In this document: piece after piece, positions 38,001-49,705 of the stretch
Position numbering within the stretch: position 1 is the stretch's first letter
Layout of the letters: each line of letters opens with the position of its first letter
Assembly (NCBI GenBank): GCA_036852015.1
Contig: JAANDG010000675.1
Coordinates: forward strand, 1-64,000
DNA from: Pelodera strongyloides
Taxonomy: Eukaryota; Nematoda; Chromadorea; Rhabditida; Rhabditidae
Direction: 5' to 3'
DNA: 64,000 nucleotides
Notes under the pieces: model-generated
Told to the model about the DNA's origin: nothing
Seen by the model: the letters and a program-made list of their open reading frames with translations, nothing else
Database searches by the model: none
Made by a program: the position numbers and the translations under genes

Positions 38001-38148
38001 CCTGGCCCTAGCCCGAAGACGTCGAGCAATTTTTCATCTGGAACTCGTCGCCTACTGCTCAGGACCTCTGCGGAACATGTCATAAGCAAACCTTGAAATT
38101 GTACTTTGAACTCCCTTGAATAAAGGTGCACGCTCTTGAAGCATAAAA
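38001..38148 (-). repeat. Dispersed repeat family X, copy B
   Basis: Matches copies A (2801) and C (42311), including CCTAGCCCGAAGACGTCGAG and TTGAATAAAGGTGCACGCTC. Confidence 0.8.
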
Positions 38149-38329
38149 CAAATTTTAAATTTTAAAATAAACAACTAACAATACATCTGTTTTTATCAAT
38201 CATTTTTATCAATCACAATCCTTTTCATGGAAACAAAATTTTCACCAATGGAGCGAGGAGAGGACACAAAAAATATGTTATAGTTTGAACATCGGATTGC
38301 TAAAAGATCACCATTTGTCCACAATTATC

Positions 38330-38450
38330 TGATCTCTCTCTCACCGTCTCTCTCTCTCTCCATCTCTCTCTCTAACTATCGCGTCTCTTCGATCGCCCTC
38401 ACTCTCGCTCGCACGTCATCTCTCATTCTCGCACTCTCTCACGTTATCCT
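38330..38450. repeat. (CT)n-rich block
   Basis: A pyrimidine-rich stretch with TCTCTCTC runs and ATCTCTC/ACTCTCGC variants. No coding potential. Confidence 0.8.
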
Positions 38451-38943
38451 TTTTCGATCTTGATCATTAAAAGCTGGTCTTGGATGTAGGATGGAAATGC
38501 TTTTGGATAGAAACCGATCCGTTGCATATTTCTTGGGAGCGAAAATCATGTCATGTGACACAAATGGTCGCCGAATGAAAAAAGATTCCAACTTGATACT
38601 CTGGACTGTGGGCGAATAGCAGGGACGATGGAGAAATAGATTGGCTCAATATTGGGATATTATTGTAGATCCCGTATTTTTGTCTTATTTTTTTAGTATA
38701 AATATGCTCCGAAGAGTCATATACTATCATATTGTGAGCGAAATGCGACTTCACAAGTAAGCGATCATGTGTGTCAATAGTGACTTCACTTTCCAAAATG
38801 TACCTTGACTTTACAGCAAGGAAATATATATAGTTGTACAATCATTTGAGCGAACTCACTGAGAATAGCACTCGCTAGTTTTTGGATATCTTTTCCCAAC
38901 ACAAGTGTTATTCGTCGAGCTCCAGATCCAAAATGATCTGAGG

Positions 38944-39067
38944 CCATATTCACCACTCCGATTCCCTCGGGGAAATATTCCCTGGGGACAGAAAATAGCA
39001 TTCAAATGTGAGAGACGCAGAGAAAAAGACGGGGAATTCCCCATGGGGAATTGAATGGTGAATATGG
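38944..39067. mobile_element. Short foldback MITE, CCATATTCA family, second copy
   Basis: A 124-bp element with ends CCATATTCACCACTC / GAATGGTGAATATGG. The interior closely matches 33788-33910 (GACAGAAAATAGCATTC, TGAGAGACGCAGAG). Confidence 0.85.
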
Positions 39068-41122
39068 CCTCTGGTCATCCATCATTCGCTAAATCCTCTC
39101 ACTCATTGTCAGATCGGTTAACAAACGTGTTCCCTTTTTTGACTTGATACCTATTTGGCAAAAAAAGCTTCGGTTTTTCGGAGGGACTGACTTTTTTTGG
39201 AAGGTGGGCCATTTGAACAAAACAGTACAAGATAGTCGAGAAGGACTGATTGAAAGTTACTGCCATATGATTTCTGACTATAAGTATTTATGTATGCTCT
39301 CAAAAAACTGCCGCTTTATGTTGGTGTAGAATGGGCTAGCCTGCCGCTAGACATTCTAACTTGAAGCAGCCTCCAGGAATTGTGAATATCCATTTTACAT
39401 TTGACTGTTTTGCAAAATGAGTTTTGCATGAACGCTCTTCAGTGTCCCCATTAGTTTTTAAAAATACAAAACTGATAAGATGTAGAAATGAAAGTGTCAA
39501 CTACAAGAATTAGCGTAAAGGTATAAGAAACTGAACTATTTAGGCGCACTCTCGTAAACCGCACTGCATGAAACATAAAATACAGTTATTGCGGAAAAAG
39601 AGAGATATCGTAGCCGAGAAGGAAGTCATACGTTTCTCTGGCTACATACATCCAAAACCCAATCAGAAAAGCAGGTTTTCATAATTCAACTCGCATTCGT
39701 CTGCATAAAATGATAAAGTTACACCATCGTTGTTCCGTCGTGTGCCTGACCCCCTATCTAGGTGGTTGCGTGTTTGCGGTCAAATATACAAGGCATAAGG
39801 CCCGTTGGTTGAAATATAATAAATATGTTACGTGCAAGAACTTTTGGTTGAACGTGTAGAGACTGAATCTATAATAAGGCTACGAAGAAAATCCATCATA
39901 TGACCGGGAAAATCAAGCCTGCTCACTGTTTAGAATTCTGCGCGAACACCTCTTGTCAGAGTGCAGCAATATCGAATCCGTGTGTAGAATCCGTGTGGGA
40001 TGGACCGCACGGTTCAGGTTACCCCCGAGTCTGGGGCCCCACGCGGAGCTCACTTATCTGTCGAACAGGGGCTAGTTCATAGCAAACCTTCACCGTACAA
40101 CATGGAACGAGTGAACCAGTTATACTATTCTTGTCACAAATTTGGTTTCAAAGCTTGAAAAAATGTAGCAGGACAGATCAAAAGAAGTACTGCGCAGGGT
40201 TTACAGTTTATCAGAGTATTTAGCATTTCTGAACGCTTTATGTTTCTGCACACCTCTACAGTGAAGAAAATAAGCAGTAGGGATTGGATTAACTTATGTT
40301 TGGATTGACGTCCTTCTACAATCGTCCACATTCAATATGTTAAACCTAAGTCTAAGTGTCCATTTCACTCAAAGGGAGATTAAAACAAGATATATATTTC
40401 CTGATTTCTCGTCGTAAAAGTATTTCAGTACGTATACAAAACTTTTTCTTCGGTAAACCAAGGTTCGAAAAGTTACTTTAAAAATCAAGCAATATAAAAA
40501 GTTATTCGACAAAGCATCTTAAAAGAGTGGTTTCCATAGCGTGCTTGTTTTTAGGGTGGGTTTATATAGTGATGTTGCCCTTTTATCATATAGGAGAAAC
40601 GGAGAAACCAACTAAATAAATAAATAACTAATAATAAGCTGCGAAGGATGAATAGAATTGAGGACGACGTGATCAAAACGAACTGTGAAAATGAAGATAT
40701 GAAAATGAGATGGGGCGTGCACCTTTTCAGTTCTCGGCTACAGTATCTGGTGTTGAAAAGTGCAGAGTGATTGTGAGAAGTGCGGATGAATTATTCTTTT
40801 TTATAACGTTATTTCCATGTCGCGTTTTTCTCCTGTCTGTGACCCATATTAATATTAGGTGTTATCAAATTCACAAATCGAAGGCACATGCCCACGTATC
40901 AAAATTTTTCCCTATTTTCCCCAAAATTTTCTTTTTTTCTCAGATAAATCTGCCAGATTAATAACCGTTTTGCCATTATATGCGAAATTGGGGAAGATAT
41001 TCATGAAAGTAGATCCACACCTAGTTACCGTACTCAGAACATAAGGATTCCGGGTTTCTGGATTCGCAATGGGTTGAAAACCAAAACATATATGATAACA
41101 TTGATTAAGTCAGTATCAAGAA
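39068..41122. other. Intergenic, no gene seen
   Basis: No repeat family or coding structure was recognised in this AT-rich stretch. Confidence 0.4.
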
Positions 41123-41356
41123 CCAGTCGGCTCACGCCGCCCAAGGCGACTTACATGGAAATATGATTGGTTTAGCATGGGCATACTTATATAAAAAGTT
41201 TCAAACGTATCATAAGAAATTCACTTAATAGGAAACAATTGCATATGCATAGATATTGAGCTGCGAAACTCTTTTTATACCCGAACAGGAAATTTGCATT
41301 TCGTACCGCACATCGGTATGCAAATTAGGCTACAGTTACTCTTTTATATATCAAGA
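41123..41356 (-). mobile_element. Non-autonomous Helitron, family 1, second copy
   Basis: The reverse complement of the element at 8657-8897. It opens A|CCAGTCGGCTCACGCC (3' end on the minus strand with hairpin GTCGCC...GGGCGGC) and ends near CTTTTATATATCAAGA. The two copies share CTTTTTATACCCGAACA and TTTGCATTTCGTA. Confidence 0.75.
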
Positions 41357-41790
41357 ATAATTTCACTATGAAACACATTGTATGTTAAAGGGACAGGCCC
41401 ATCAAAGTAAACCTATATTTACGATACGTTCATAATGACTATCAAGCATTTTTATTACAATATACACAACTCAGACTCAGAAAATTCGATTTTTATTCAA
41501 GTCGACATCTTATGCTATTGGTAAGAATGGAAATATATACGTAATCTAAGAACATGTTTTACATCATGGCCTCGTAACTTATTGATCTTATTTGTGAGTA
41601 AGGAATTGGTAGGTACTGAATTAAATATATTGCGACTGAGTACGGTAACTCAATGAGGATCAAGAGAAGTGTTATACGAATAATTTAAACATATTTGCAA
41701 ATTATGAAAAGCATCTTCGTAGCCTGTCGTCCGCCATATTTGTCAATGCACTTAAAAGGAATATGTAGACTAGACCCTTTGTGGAGTTAA

Positions 41791-42230
41791 GCTGGACGGG
41801 CCCATCAAAATAAACCTATAGTTGCATGTTTTTATATTTGTAAAAGGGGGTTTATTATAATATATGTACACTAAGTGTTCGGCTAGACTTTATCCCGCTG
41901 AAATTTTTCGGTGTCGATAAACTCAAAAGTATACCGAAGAAGACAACAATTGCAACCCTTATTTCCTTACCGCGTCTCCCGAGATACCTCGCTCTGATTG
42001 GGACCCGGGAGACTATCTGTCCATATAGCCACATTCCCCCGGGACACGCGACAAGAAAATAGGGTGCAATTGTTTGTCTTCTACGGTATACTTTTGAGTT
42101 TATCGACACCGAAAAATTTCAGCGGGATAAAGTCTAGCCGAAACTTAGTGTACATATATTATAATAAACCCCCTTTATACAAATTGTAAAAACATGCAAA
42201 ATATGGGTTTATTTTGATGGGCCCGTCCCT
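41791..42230. mobile_element. TTAA foldback MITE, family C
   Basis: A 440-bp element with TTAA at 41787-41790 and 42231-42234. The ends read GCTGGACGGGCCCATC and GATGGGCCCGTCCCT. Arms of about 190 bp share AGTCTAGCCGAA/TTCGGCTAGACT and TTTATCGACACCGAAAAATT. A short spacer is near 42000. Confidence 0.9.
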
Positions 42231-42310
42231 TTAAGCTGTATTGATAGAATGCGTGTTCCCCATTGAGGAAACAATAACAAAAGCGGTCAAAAGTTCCCCG
42301 GTTAAAGTTC

Positions 42311-42452
42311 CTGGGCCCTAGCCCGAAGACGTCGAGCAATTTGTCATCTGGAACTCGTCGCTTACTGCTCAGGACCTCTGCGGAACATGTCATAAGCAAA
42401 CATTGGATCTGTATTTTCACCCTTAAATAAAGGTGCACCCTCTTGAAGCCTA
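42311..42452 (-). repeat. Dispersed repeat family X, copy C
   Basis: Matches copies A and B across the full unit. It ends where the large TTAA foldback at 42447 begins. Confidence 0.8.
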
Positions 42453-43495
42453 AAAGAATTTAAAGCGAATATGTATGCAGTCAAAATTCGCAAAAAAACA
42501 CGTTGGCGTTTTCATACCAGACATGCATTAATATGTAAATTCGAATTTGCATGCGGCATGTCCTGCATATTGAATCTTGATATTTGCCGATATCCGCATG
42601 CAAAGTTGAAATTTGCTCCACTGACACTGGCGGGTAAGCCATGGTTTCAGTTAACGCGTTTACTATGGAAAAGGTGAACTTTGAAAATCATTTTCTTTTA
42701 ACTGGGAAACGTTTGACAATTTGTTTGTTGTTTCCTTAATGGGGAACCCGCATTCTATTAACACAGCTTAACTTCAAAAAGGGCCTACATATTCCCTTTA
42801 AGTTAAAGGGAGAGGCCCACGATAAAAATTTTTCCTCACTTTGCTTGTACAATGTGTCCGGAATTTCAGAAATATTACTGTGAAAACCGCATTGCTTGAA
42901 GCCTAGAACTCGCAGAGTTATTCACCGGCAAACGGTTCGGCCAGGTACCGTAGTCAGCAAGTCAAAATTAGTTTTTACTGTTTATATCCGTTCATTTGCA
43001 TTCTTTCTCTAAATAATAATGGTCAAACGAATAAAGATCATTCCTACGATTATAAAGAGGTGTTTCCAATACAGTAAAGCCCAAAAGCGCAAAAATTAAT
43101 TCTGACTACACCTGGCCGAACTGTTTGCCGGGAAATAACTCTGCGAGTTCTAGGCGTAAAGAAATGCGGGTTTCGCCGTAATATTTCTGAAATTCTGGAC
43201 ATTTTGTGCAAATAAATTGAGGAAAACATTTTTCTCGTGGGCCTCTCAAGAAAATGATTTACAAAGTTCGCCTTTTCGATAGTAAACGAGTCGCTCAGAC
43301 CAAATCTCAGGCGCAATGGAGCACACTTCAACTTATGCATCAGATATCGGCAAATAGCAAGACGCAAAATGCAGGGCATGCAAATTCAAATTTACATATT
43401 CAGTCGCCTGTTTAAATGCATATCTGGAATGGAAACGCTAGTTTCGTGCTTGTCTTGCGGATTTTGTCTGTATACATATTAACATATTCACTTTA
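42447..43495. mobile_element. Large foldback with a second foldback nested inside
   Basis: The outer ends (TTTAAAGCGAATATGTATGC / ATATTCACTTTAAA) and their inner arms (CATGCAAATTCAAATTTACA type) are inverted copies. A second foldback at about 42807-43252 lies in the middle. It starts AGGGAGAGGCCCACG after TTAA (42803-42806), and its arms share CAGAAATATTACTGTG and CTCGCAGAGTTATT. The inner element probably inserted into the outer one. Confidence 0.75.
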
Positions 43496-44035
43496 AATTA
43501 TCGTGGAAATCCCATGCTATGTTCTTCATTTGTAGTTTAGCGAAATCATAATCCCATGTTTCCTCCCAAACTAGCGGGAAACGTGGGATTCCGTTCTCAT
43601 TGAGAGCGCTAAGCAGGGGCCTTGCCGCTAACACAAGGCCTTGCCTAATATTTATTGCGGGACATGATTGGCTATATCTGGCAATCATTGCAAAATGCAT
43701 ATGCAGGGCATGCAAATTCGAATTTACATATTCAGTCGCCTGTTTAAATTGCTGGTGTGGAAACGCTAGTTTCGTGCTGATTTGCGGATTTGTTGTATAC
43801 ATATTAACATATTACTTTAAATTATCGTGGAAATCCCTGCTAGTCTATTTGTAGTTTATGCGAAATCATAATCCCATGTTTCTCAAATTGCGGGAAACGG
43901 GATTCCGTTTTTGAGCGCTAAGCAGGGGCCTTGCCGCTAACACAAGGCCTTGCCTAATATTTAATTGCGGGACATGATTGGCTAATCTGTCAGGAAACAT
44001 GCGTATTTTCTTATTGCGCGGGATTGGGTGCTAGC
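43371..44035. repeat. 332-bp tandem duplication
   Basis: GCAGGGCATGCAAATTC begins copies at 43371 and 43703. Both run through AACGCTAGTTTCGTGCT and GGGGCCTTGCCGCTAACACA. The first copy overlaps the right end of the large foldback, so the duplication came after that insertion. The second copy has several short deletions. Confidence 0.85.
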
Positions 44036-44877
44036 CTGCCAGGAAACGCGGGATTTATTTTTGTTTCGCGAGAAACGTGCAGCAGAAGTAGAAGAACAGA
44101 GTACAGAGCACCGCATGGCATAAGTATACGGGTACCTCCAAATTTAGCTCTAATTTGCGAAAAAAGCTCTTTTTGAAAAAAGCAACCATCCTACCAACTC
44201 GGGGATGGCCAAAAACCTAGAGACAAAAAATTTCAGCAAACAATATGGTTCAGTTAAATTAGGGTACAAAGCCCCATAAGCGCCGCGTCATAAGTATTGA
44301 GTCAGGGGCCAAATATGTGTTTCTACTTTCTACTAGCTTTGGAGGAAATCTAGTGCAACCACTATATCAAAATGCCCACAAACCCAAACAGGATGATTTG
44401 CAGCATAAGTTATTTTTTTAAAATTAATTTTAATTACGCCATATTGTAAGTAAAAAAATGAAATTCGGTGTTCGCACAAACCAACCACAATATCTAGTAA
44501 ATTTTTTCATGACGAGAATTTCTGTAAAAAAATAATAATTTTAGGCCTACTCCGAAGGACGTTACGGCGTCTTGAAGTTAGGCAAAAGTTTAGTTGAAAG
44601 AGTGCGTTAGATTTTGGTTGAGCAAGTTTTTTCCCCTCAGATTGTGAGGTTTGGTTCCTTGATTTCTTGATCTTTATCTGATGACTGATCATTGGCAACG
44701 ATCCTGAGAAACATTTCTTCGTCGAGTTCATGCAGTTCAAGGGAAAAGATGTTTCAAGAGAAAAGATGATTAGTAAACGGGTAATTTCTTTCCCTGTGTA
44801 TCCATCTGGTCGGTTTCCTGATATAAACCAATAAACCCCCTGTTCTTTGGCCATCTATGTTGCCGATGATTGTTTAA
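44036..44877. other. Intergenic, no gene seen
   Basis: No gene or repeat family was recognised. A 115-codon minus-strand frame (44854-44507) has no family signature. Confidence 0.35.
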
Positions 44878-45290
44878 AGGATCGCAGTCACTTCAAATTC
44901 GTATTTTTACTTCAATTATCCATAAACATAAAAAGGTACATAGAAAAATACATTTACTGTGTCAATTTACTGAAAATTTAACCCAGGGAAAGAAATCCCC
45001 TCGGTTGTGTTTTGATAAGGTACAGTATGACAACGACAACTGAGACAGTAGAGCAGACACTTTCCCTCTTCCCCGGTTTTTCTTTGTTTTGTCATCATTG
45101 GCAACCGGCCAAGTCCCACTGCGATTTAGAAAACACCCCATTTTGTCTAAAATCAAAACTCAACCGAAGGGATTTCTTTCCCTGTGATAAAAGCTCCGTA
45201 AATCGGTATTGGAAAGGTATTTTTCTAGGTATCTTTTTATATTTATTGAAAATTGAAGTAAAAAGGCGAAATTGAAGTGACTGCGATCCT
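44878..45290. mobile_element. TTAA foldback MITE, family D
   Basis: A 413-bp element with TTAA at 44874-44877 and 45291-45294. The ends are AGGATCGCAGTCACTTC and GAAGTGACTGCGATCCT. The arms share AAGAAATCCC/GGGATTTCTT and ATTTTCAATT. Single ends of this family lie at 8401 and 36497. Confidence 0.9.
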
Positions 45291-46470
45291 TTAAGTTTGC
45301 CTTTGTACAATCAAGCTAATGCATAAAAGCAATGTGATTTTCCAGTGAACCCATCCCTTTAAAGGGTGATTTTGTAGTGAACCCATCCCTTGCTCAAGAT
45401 TGCTCAAGATCTTTGTGAACTGGAAGAACTCGTTGCGTTCCTTTATATCTTGATTTGTACACCAAACAGCACATCTCGGGCTGTCTATTTCTGTAAAACG
45501 TGATCTTTAGAAACGACTGTCAAGGTTAGGGTGTATCCTGAAAAGAAAATCGTTTAAAAGGCCGCTCAAAGTGGACACGCTATCTTTAGCATGGGAAGAT
45601 AGGAAAATCACACGAAACCCCCACGAATTTGGTTTTGTTTGAAAAATGATTTCGTGAAAGACATACTGAACTCGCTTTTGGCCGAGTTCATTTTGTTTCA
45701 GCATCCTGAACTCTGAACGACCGCTTAACTGTTACATATTTGTGATGATGTACACAATATATGCATGTGTTCTTTGGAAAAGGATTTATATTTGTCAGTG
45801 GTTAACCATTTTCAAATTAGTTTCTCGGGTGATGTTGATAGTGCATATAAAAAAAAATTACGTCTGTTGATGGAGAAGTTCATCAATTAAACACGTTCCG
45901 AACAAAAAAATCAGACATGTAAATTTATTCAACGTTTGGCGTGATGGATACATTTCATCGGTCTTTGGACCATTGGTTTGTTGATTGGTGTTGTTGTTGA
46001 TCTATTTTGTCGAAATAAGAAACTGCGTACTTCCGGAAGCATTATCAGCACAACGACCCTAAAAACATTGAAATTTATGTTACTTAATGAAGTCGATACT
46101 CAGTTTAGGACATTTGAGCACATTTTGTGCTTGGAAACGTCATGAAACGTAAGCCATAACCACTGCGGCTCGCCGTTTCAACTCTTAAACCAGAATTAAT
46201 GGAATCTTTTTTCATAAAACCTAGAAATTGTCTAAGCATGGTTAGGGTCTCTGATGATTAAACGCGTCCTGCACCTGCACAATTTGAGGCGCTGTGCCTT
46301 GTGTGCGAATCGGCCGTGTCCATGTCTCTTCAATAACGTATAGTTTTAGGTTTACAGTTAGCGCTGTTTTGTCGCGTCAAATTAGTGAAAAGCAGTAGGC
46401 AGGCTCACGATTTTGAAGGTGAGCAAATTCGGGTTTCATAATTGCGAATTCAGCTGCACAATACATATAG

Positions 46471-46755
46471 TTGTACTCTCGTGAACCCGAATATTATGTC
46501 TTTATTAAACCTGTGACTAACTCACCCATCAATCGTGTGTACCAGTTCCCAGATAAGTGTGTAGGCCACAAAATAATTGTATGGGCAATTTGGTCACAAG
46601 CAATCACCGAATTATTCACTGATCTGAAGGCCTTCATTCGAGAAGAACTCAAGGAATCATTCCGCCGTACTCGAGTGACTGAAATAAATTGCGATATATG
46701 CGACGTGGATTTTAAACAGCGGCGACGGACTCTAGCCTCTACGGGCTCTGGATAA
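46471..46755 (+). CDS. Possible single exon, unknown product
   Basis: An open frame of 94 codons with mixed, protein-like composition, including LKAFIREELKESFRRTR and a CDIC pair. There is no ATG at the start. ATATAG and AATTCAG lie just upstream as weak acceptors, and it ends in TAA. It may be a terminal exon, a transposon remnant or chance. No family was recognised. Confidence 0.25.
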   Translation: MYSREPEYYVFIKPVTNSPINRVYQFPDKCVGHKIIVWAIWSQAITELFTDLKAFIREELKESFRRTRVTEINCDICDVDFKQRRRTLASTGSG

Positions 46756-46788
46756 CTGCAGTTGACCGCTACAACACGAAAATCAAAT

Positions 46789-46940
46789 GGTGCGCGGCGA
46801 AAAGATGAGATGCGCCTACATCTCGCCGCGCACCCCGTTTATTCCTCGCCAGAATGCTGCCAGGTTCTTGCGAGTGCACAGAACACAATTTCGAGAAAAC
46901 CTGACTAGATAGAATTAAATCGCCAGTTTCGCCGCGCACC
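46789..46940. mobile_element. Short element with GGTGCGCGGCGA ends
   Basis: Inverted termini GGTGCGCGGCGA / TCGCCGCGCACC bound 152 bp, and another inverted copy of the terminus lies at 46822-46836. It resembles a small MITE. The target duplication is unclear. Confidence 0.5.
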
Positions 46941-47383
46941 ACCCGTGTTTCGTCATGAGTATATTGTATATGATAAATAACATATGTCATATGCCATATG
47001 TCATACTATCAACAGAAATTATAAAAAAGGTACAATTCGAGGTGAACCTATCCCTTTAAGCTCCTCATCTTTTTGTCCAGTTCCCCACCATAATCTAGTT
47101 CCCACCAACAAGTCCCAATTCTTCTTTCGAAATTGTCCGTAATCAATTTTATTGCTCACCAGTGTCCCGGGGAATTTGATAAAACTTATGATTGCGCCAT
47201 TCTTTCAACAAATAATGGAATAATGGCGCCACTTCTTTAATAGCATATAAGCTGGGCATAGTGTCAACTCCTTCACTCTTTTATAATCCTTTATCATTCT
47301 TAGCCTTAGCGGCAATGGGTTGACAATCGTTACTTTTATTTTTCTTCCTCAATCTCGCTTACGCGCTAACATATTCTTGTTAA

Positions 47384-47777
47384 AGGAGGAGGCTCACGAG
47401 AATGAAGTGCTCAAATAGTTTCCTTTTATCGAAAGGTAATGGTATTAAATTCCGAAATGCATGCTTTACAAAGCAAAAACTTTTAATTGGAAGGAGTGAC
47501 TCAATATAAAGCTATGAATTCTATTAATCTTTTGGATCGTAGTAAATAGTTGATTTACATAGTGGGCATGCAAATTTACAAGTCATTTTACAAGCCAGCA
47601 CAAAATTTGCGTGCCCACTATGGAAATCAACTATTTACTACGATCCAAAATTTTTATAGAACTCAAAGTTTTATATTGATTTACTCTAGAAGCTCTAGAT
47701 GTATTTCGAAATTTAATACCATCATCTTTCGATAAAAGGAAACAATTTGAGCACTTCATTCTCGTGAGCCTCCTCCT
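47384..47777. mobile_element. TTAA foldback MITE, family B, complete
   Basis: A 394-bp near-perfect palindrome between TTAA (47380-47383) and TTAA (47778-47781). The ends are AGGAGGAGGCTCACGAGAAT and ATTCTCGTGAGCCTCCTCCT. The centre is near 47590. The truncated sister copy is at 22621-22968. Confidence 0.92.
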
Positions 47778-47837
47778 TTAATGTTCCCTCCATTACAAGG
47801 AACCCCAATTTTTTTACCCTAATCTAAACAGATGCGG

Positions 47838-48236
47838 TCAAGCAGGTCAGGCCCATTTCATGTAACCCCTGTTTTTGATGACTCTACCTGATTCTCGGTT
47901 TCAAATATGGGAATATAAATTTTTCCAATTCTCAGACGCAACATTTCCGCGGTTACCAGCAATTTACCATGCCCAGTCGTACCCAACAATCTGTCGCAGT
48001 TGTCGCGCCCCTTCGCGCTGATTGGTCTATATGCGATTTTGTGCGAGGCAATTGCATTGTTGGCCAATCAGCGCGAATGGGCGTACAACTGCGGCAGATT
48101 GTTGGGTATGACTGGCCATGGTAAATTGCTGGTAACTGCGGAAATGTTGAAAAAAATTGCAAAAAATTGAATCCTACAATATTTGAGACGGAGAATCAGA
48201 TCAAAAATAGGGGTTACCTAAAAAGTGCCTGTCCCC
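47838..48236. mobile_element. TTAA-type foldback element, family E
   Basis: Arms share GTAACCCCT(G/A)TTTTTGAT, TTACCAGCAATTTACCATG and CAACAATCTG(T/C)CGCAGTTGT. The right end is CTGTCCCC before TTAA (48237-48240). The left end has decayed. Confidence 0.75.
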
Positions 48237-48333
48237 TTAAATTACATTTTTCGTCTCGCAGTTCAATCTCAAAATTATCTCGACCCCCATATTTCCATGC
48301 TATTCCGAGATGGGATTCCGATAAGGAACAGTT

Positions 48334-49208
48334 CAGTTAATATACCACCTCATTGTCAGTTAATATACCACCTCATTGTCAGTTAATATACCACCTCATT
48401 GTCAGTTAATATACCACCTCATTGTCAGTTAATATACCACCTCATTGTCAGTTAATATACCACCTCATTGTCAGTTATTATACCACCTCATTGTCAGTTA
48501 ATATACCACCTCATTGTCAGTTAATATACCACCTCATTGTCAGTTAATATACCACCTCATTGTCAGTTATTATACCACCTCATTGTCAGTTAATATACCA
48601 CCTCATTGTCAGTTAATATACCACCTCATTGTCAGTTAATATACCACCTCATTGTCAGTTAATATACCACCTCATTGTCAGTTAATATACCACCTCATTG
48701 TCAGTTAATATACCACCTCATTTTCAGTTAATATACCACCTCTTTGTCAGTTATTATACCACCTAATTGTCAGTTAATATACCACCTCATTGTCAGTTAA
48801 TATACCACCTCATTGTCAGTTATATACCACCTCATTGTCAGTTATTATACCACCTCATTGTCAGTTATATACCACCTCATTGTCAGTTAATATACCACCT
48901 CATTGTCAGTTAATATACCACCTCATTGTCAGTTAATATACCACCTCATTGTCAGTTATTATACCACCTCATTGTCAGTTAATATACCACCTCATTGTCA
49001 GTTATTATACCACCTCATTGTCAGTTAATATACCACCTCATTGTCAGTTAATATACCACCTCATTGTCAGTTAATATACCACCTCATTGTCAGTTAATAT
49101 ACCACCTCATTGTCAGTTATTATACCACCTCATTGTCAGTTAATATACCACCTCATTGTCAGTTAATATACCACCTCATTGTCAGTTAATATACCACCTC
49201 ATTGTCAG
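48334..49208. repeat. 23-bp minisatellite ending at a coding exon
   Basis: About 38 head-to-tail units of TTAATATACCACCTCATTGTCAG with few variants (TTATTATACC, TTATATACC). Every unit ends TTGTCAG, which matches a nematode 3' splice site (pyrimidine-rich, then CAG). The last unit's CAG is followed at once by the ATG of the gene at 49209. Confidence 0.95.
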
Positions 49209-49705
49209 ATGTCTGCGTGTGGTATGTTCTGTCCTGGAAAGAATCACATCGCGAATGATTACAACAAAGATGTCTTTGTATTCATTGACAGAGATCGCAC
49301 TGTCGTCACCCAGAAATCCGTTTCGTTCCAACAGAAGGTCAAGGAATTAAGCATCTCGTTCAGTGGTTCAGGTATGTATGAAAGTGACGCTCTTCTGTTA
49401 GTTGCAAATTTGCAAATGTGCGTTTTAAAATAAATTGTATTTTAGAGTCGGCGGAAATTGTGCACATCGCCAACTCGTGTGGATTCACGCCAATTGCACC
49501 GAGGGAGTATCTTTTGTTTCAACCAAACCACGGAAAACCTAAATATGTGACCATCTTCTCCGCGGAGGCATACAAGTATCGTTCACAAGACCTGGCTGGA
49601 GACGTCTGCAGTTGTTTTCCGATCGGCTGCAACGACAGCCTCATTGTCAAAGCGAATAAACACGTGACCCTGTCTGAAATGGGCAACATATGGACGCCAC
49701 GCTAA
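49209..49705 (+). CDS. Small two-exon gene, unknown function
   Basis: Exon 1 is 49209-49371 and exon 2 is 49446-49705. The donor G|GTATGT and acceptor TTTTAG are good and the phases agree, giving 140 residues. The start is the ATG directly after TTGTCAG, the position of a trans-splice or cis-splice acceptor. The protein begins MSACGMFCPG, continues with charged/hydrophobic alternation (DVFVFIDRDRTVV), has several Cys (CSCFPIGC) and ends GNIWTPR. No signal peptide or membrane segment is obvious, and the family was not recognised. A possible AATAAA-type signal is near 49963. The coding frame is uninterrupted and composition differs from the AT-rich flanks. Confidence 0.7.

Larger units (their letters stand above)
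45295..47379. other. Intergenic with short repeat ends and one open exon-like stretch
   Basis: GTGAACCCATCCCTTTAA-type termini recur at 45347, 45378 and 47043 (GGTGAACCTATCCCTTTAA). No gene model was built here except the candidate at 46471-46755. Confidence 0.4.

Noticed and set aside
48334..49208. CRISPR-like array
   Set aside because: The units are contiguous 23-bp repeats with no spacers, and the window is eukaryotic.
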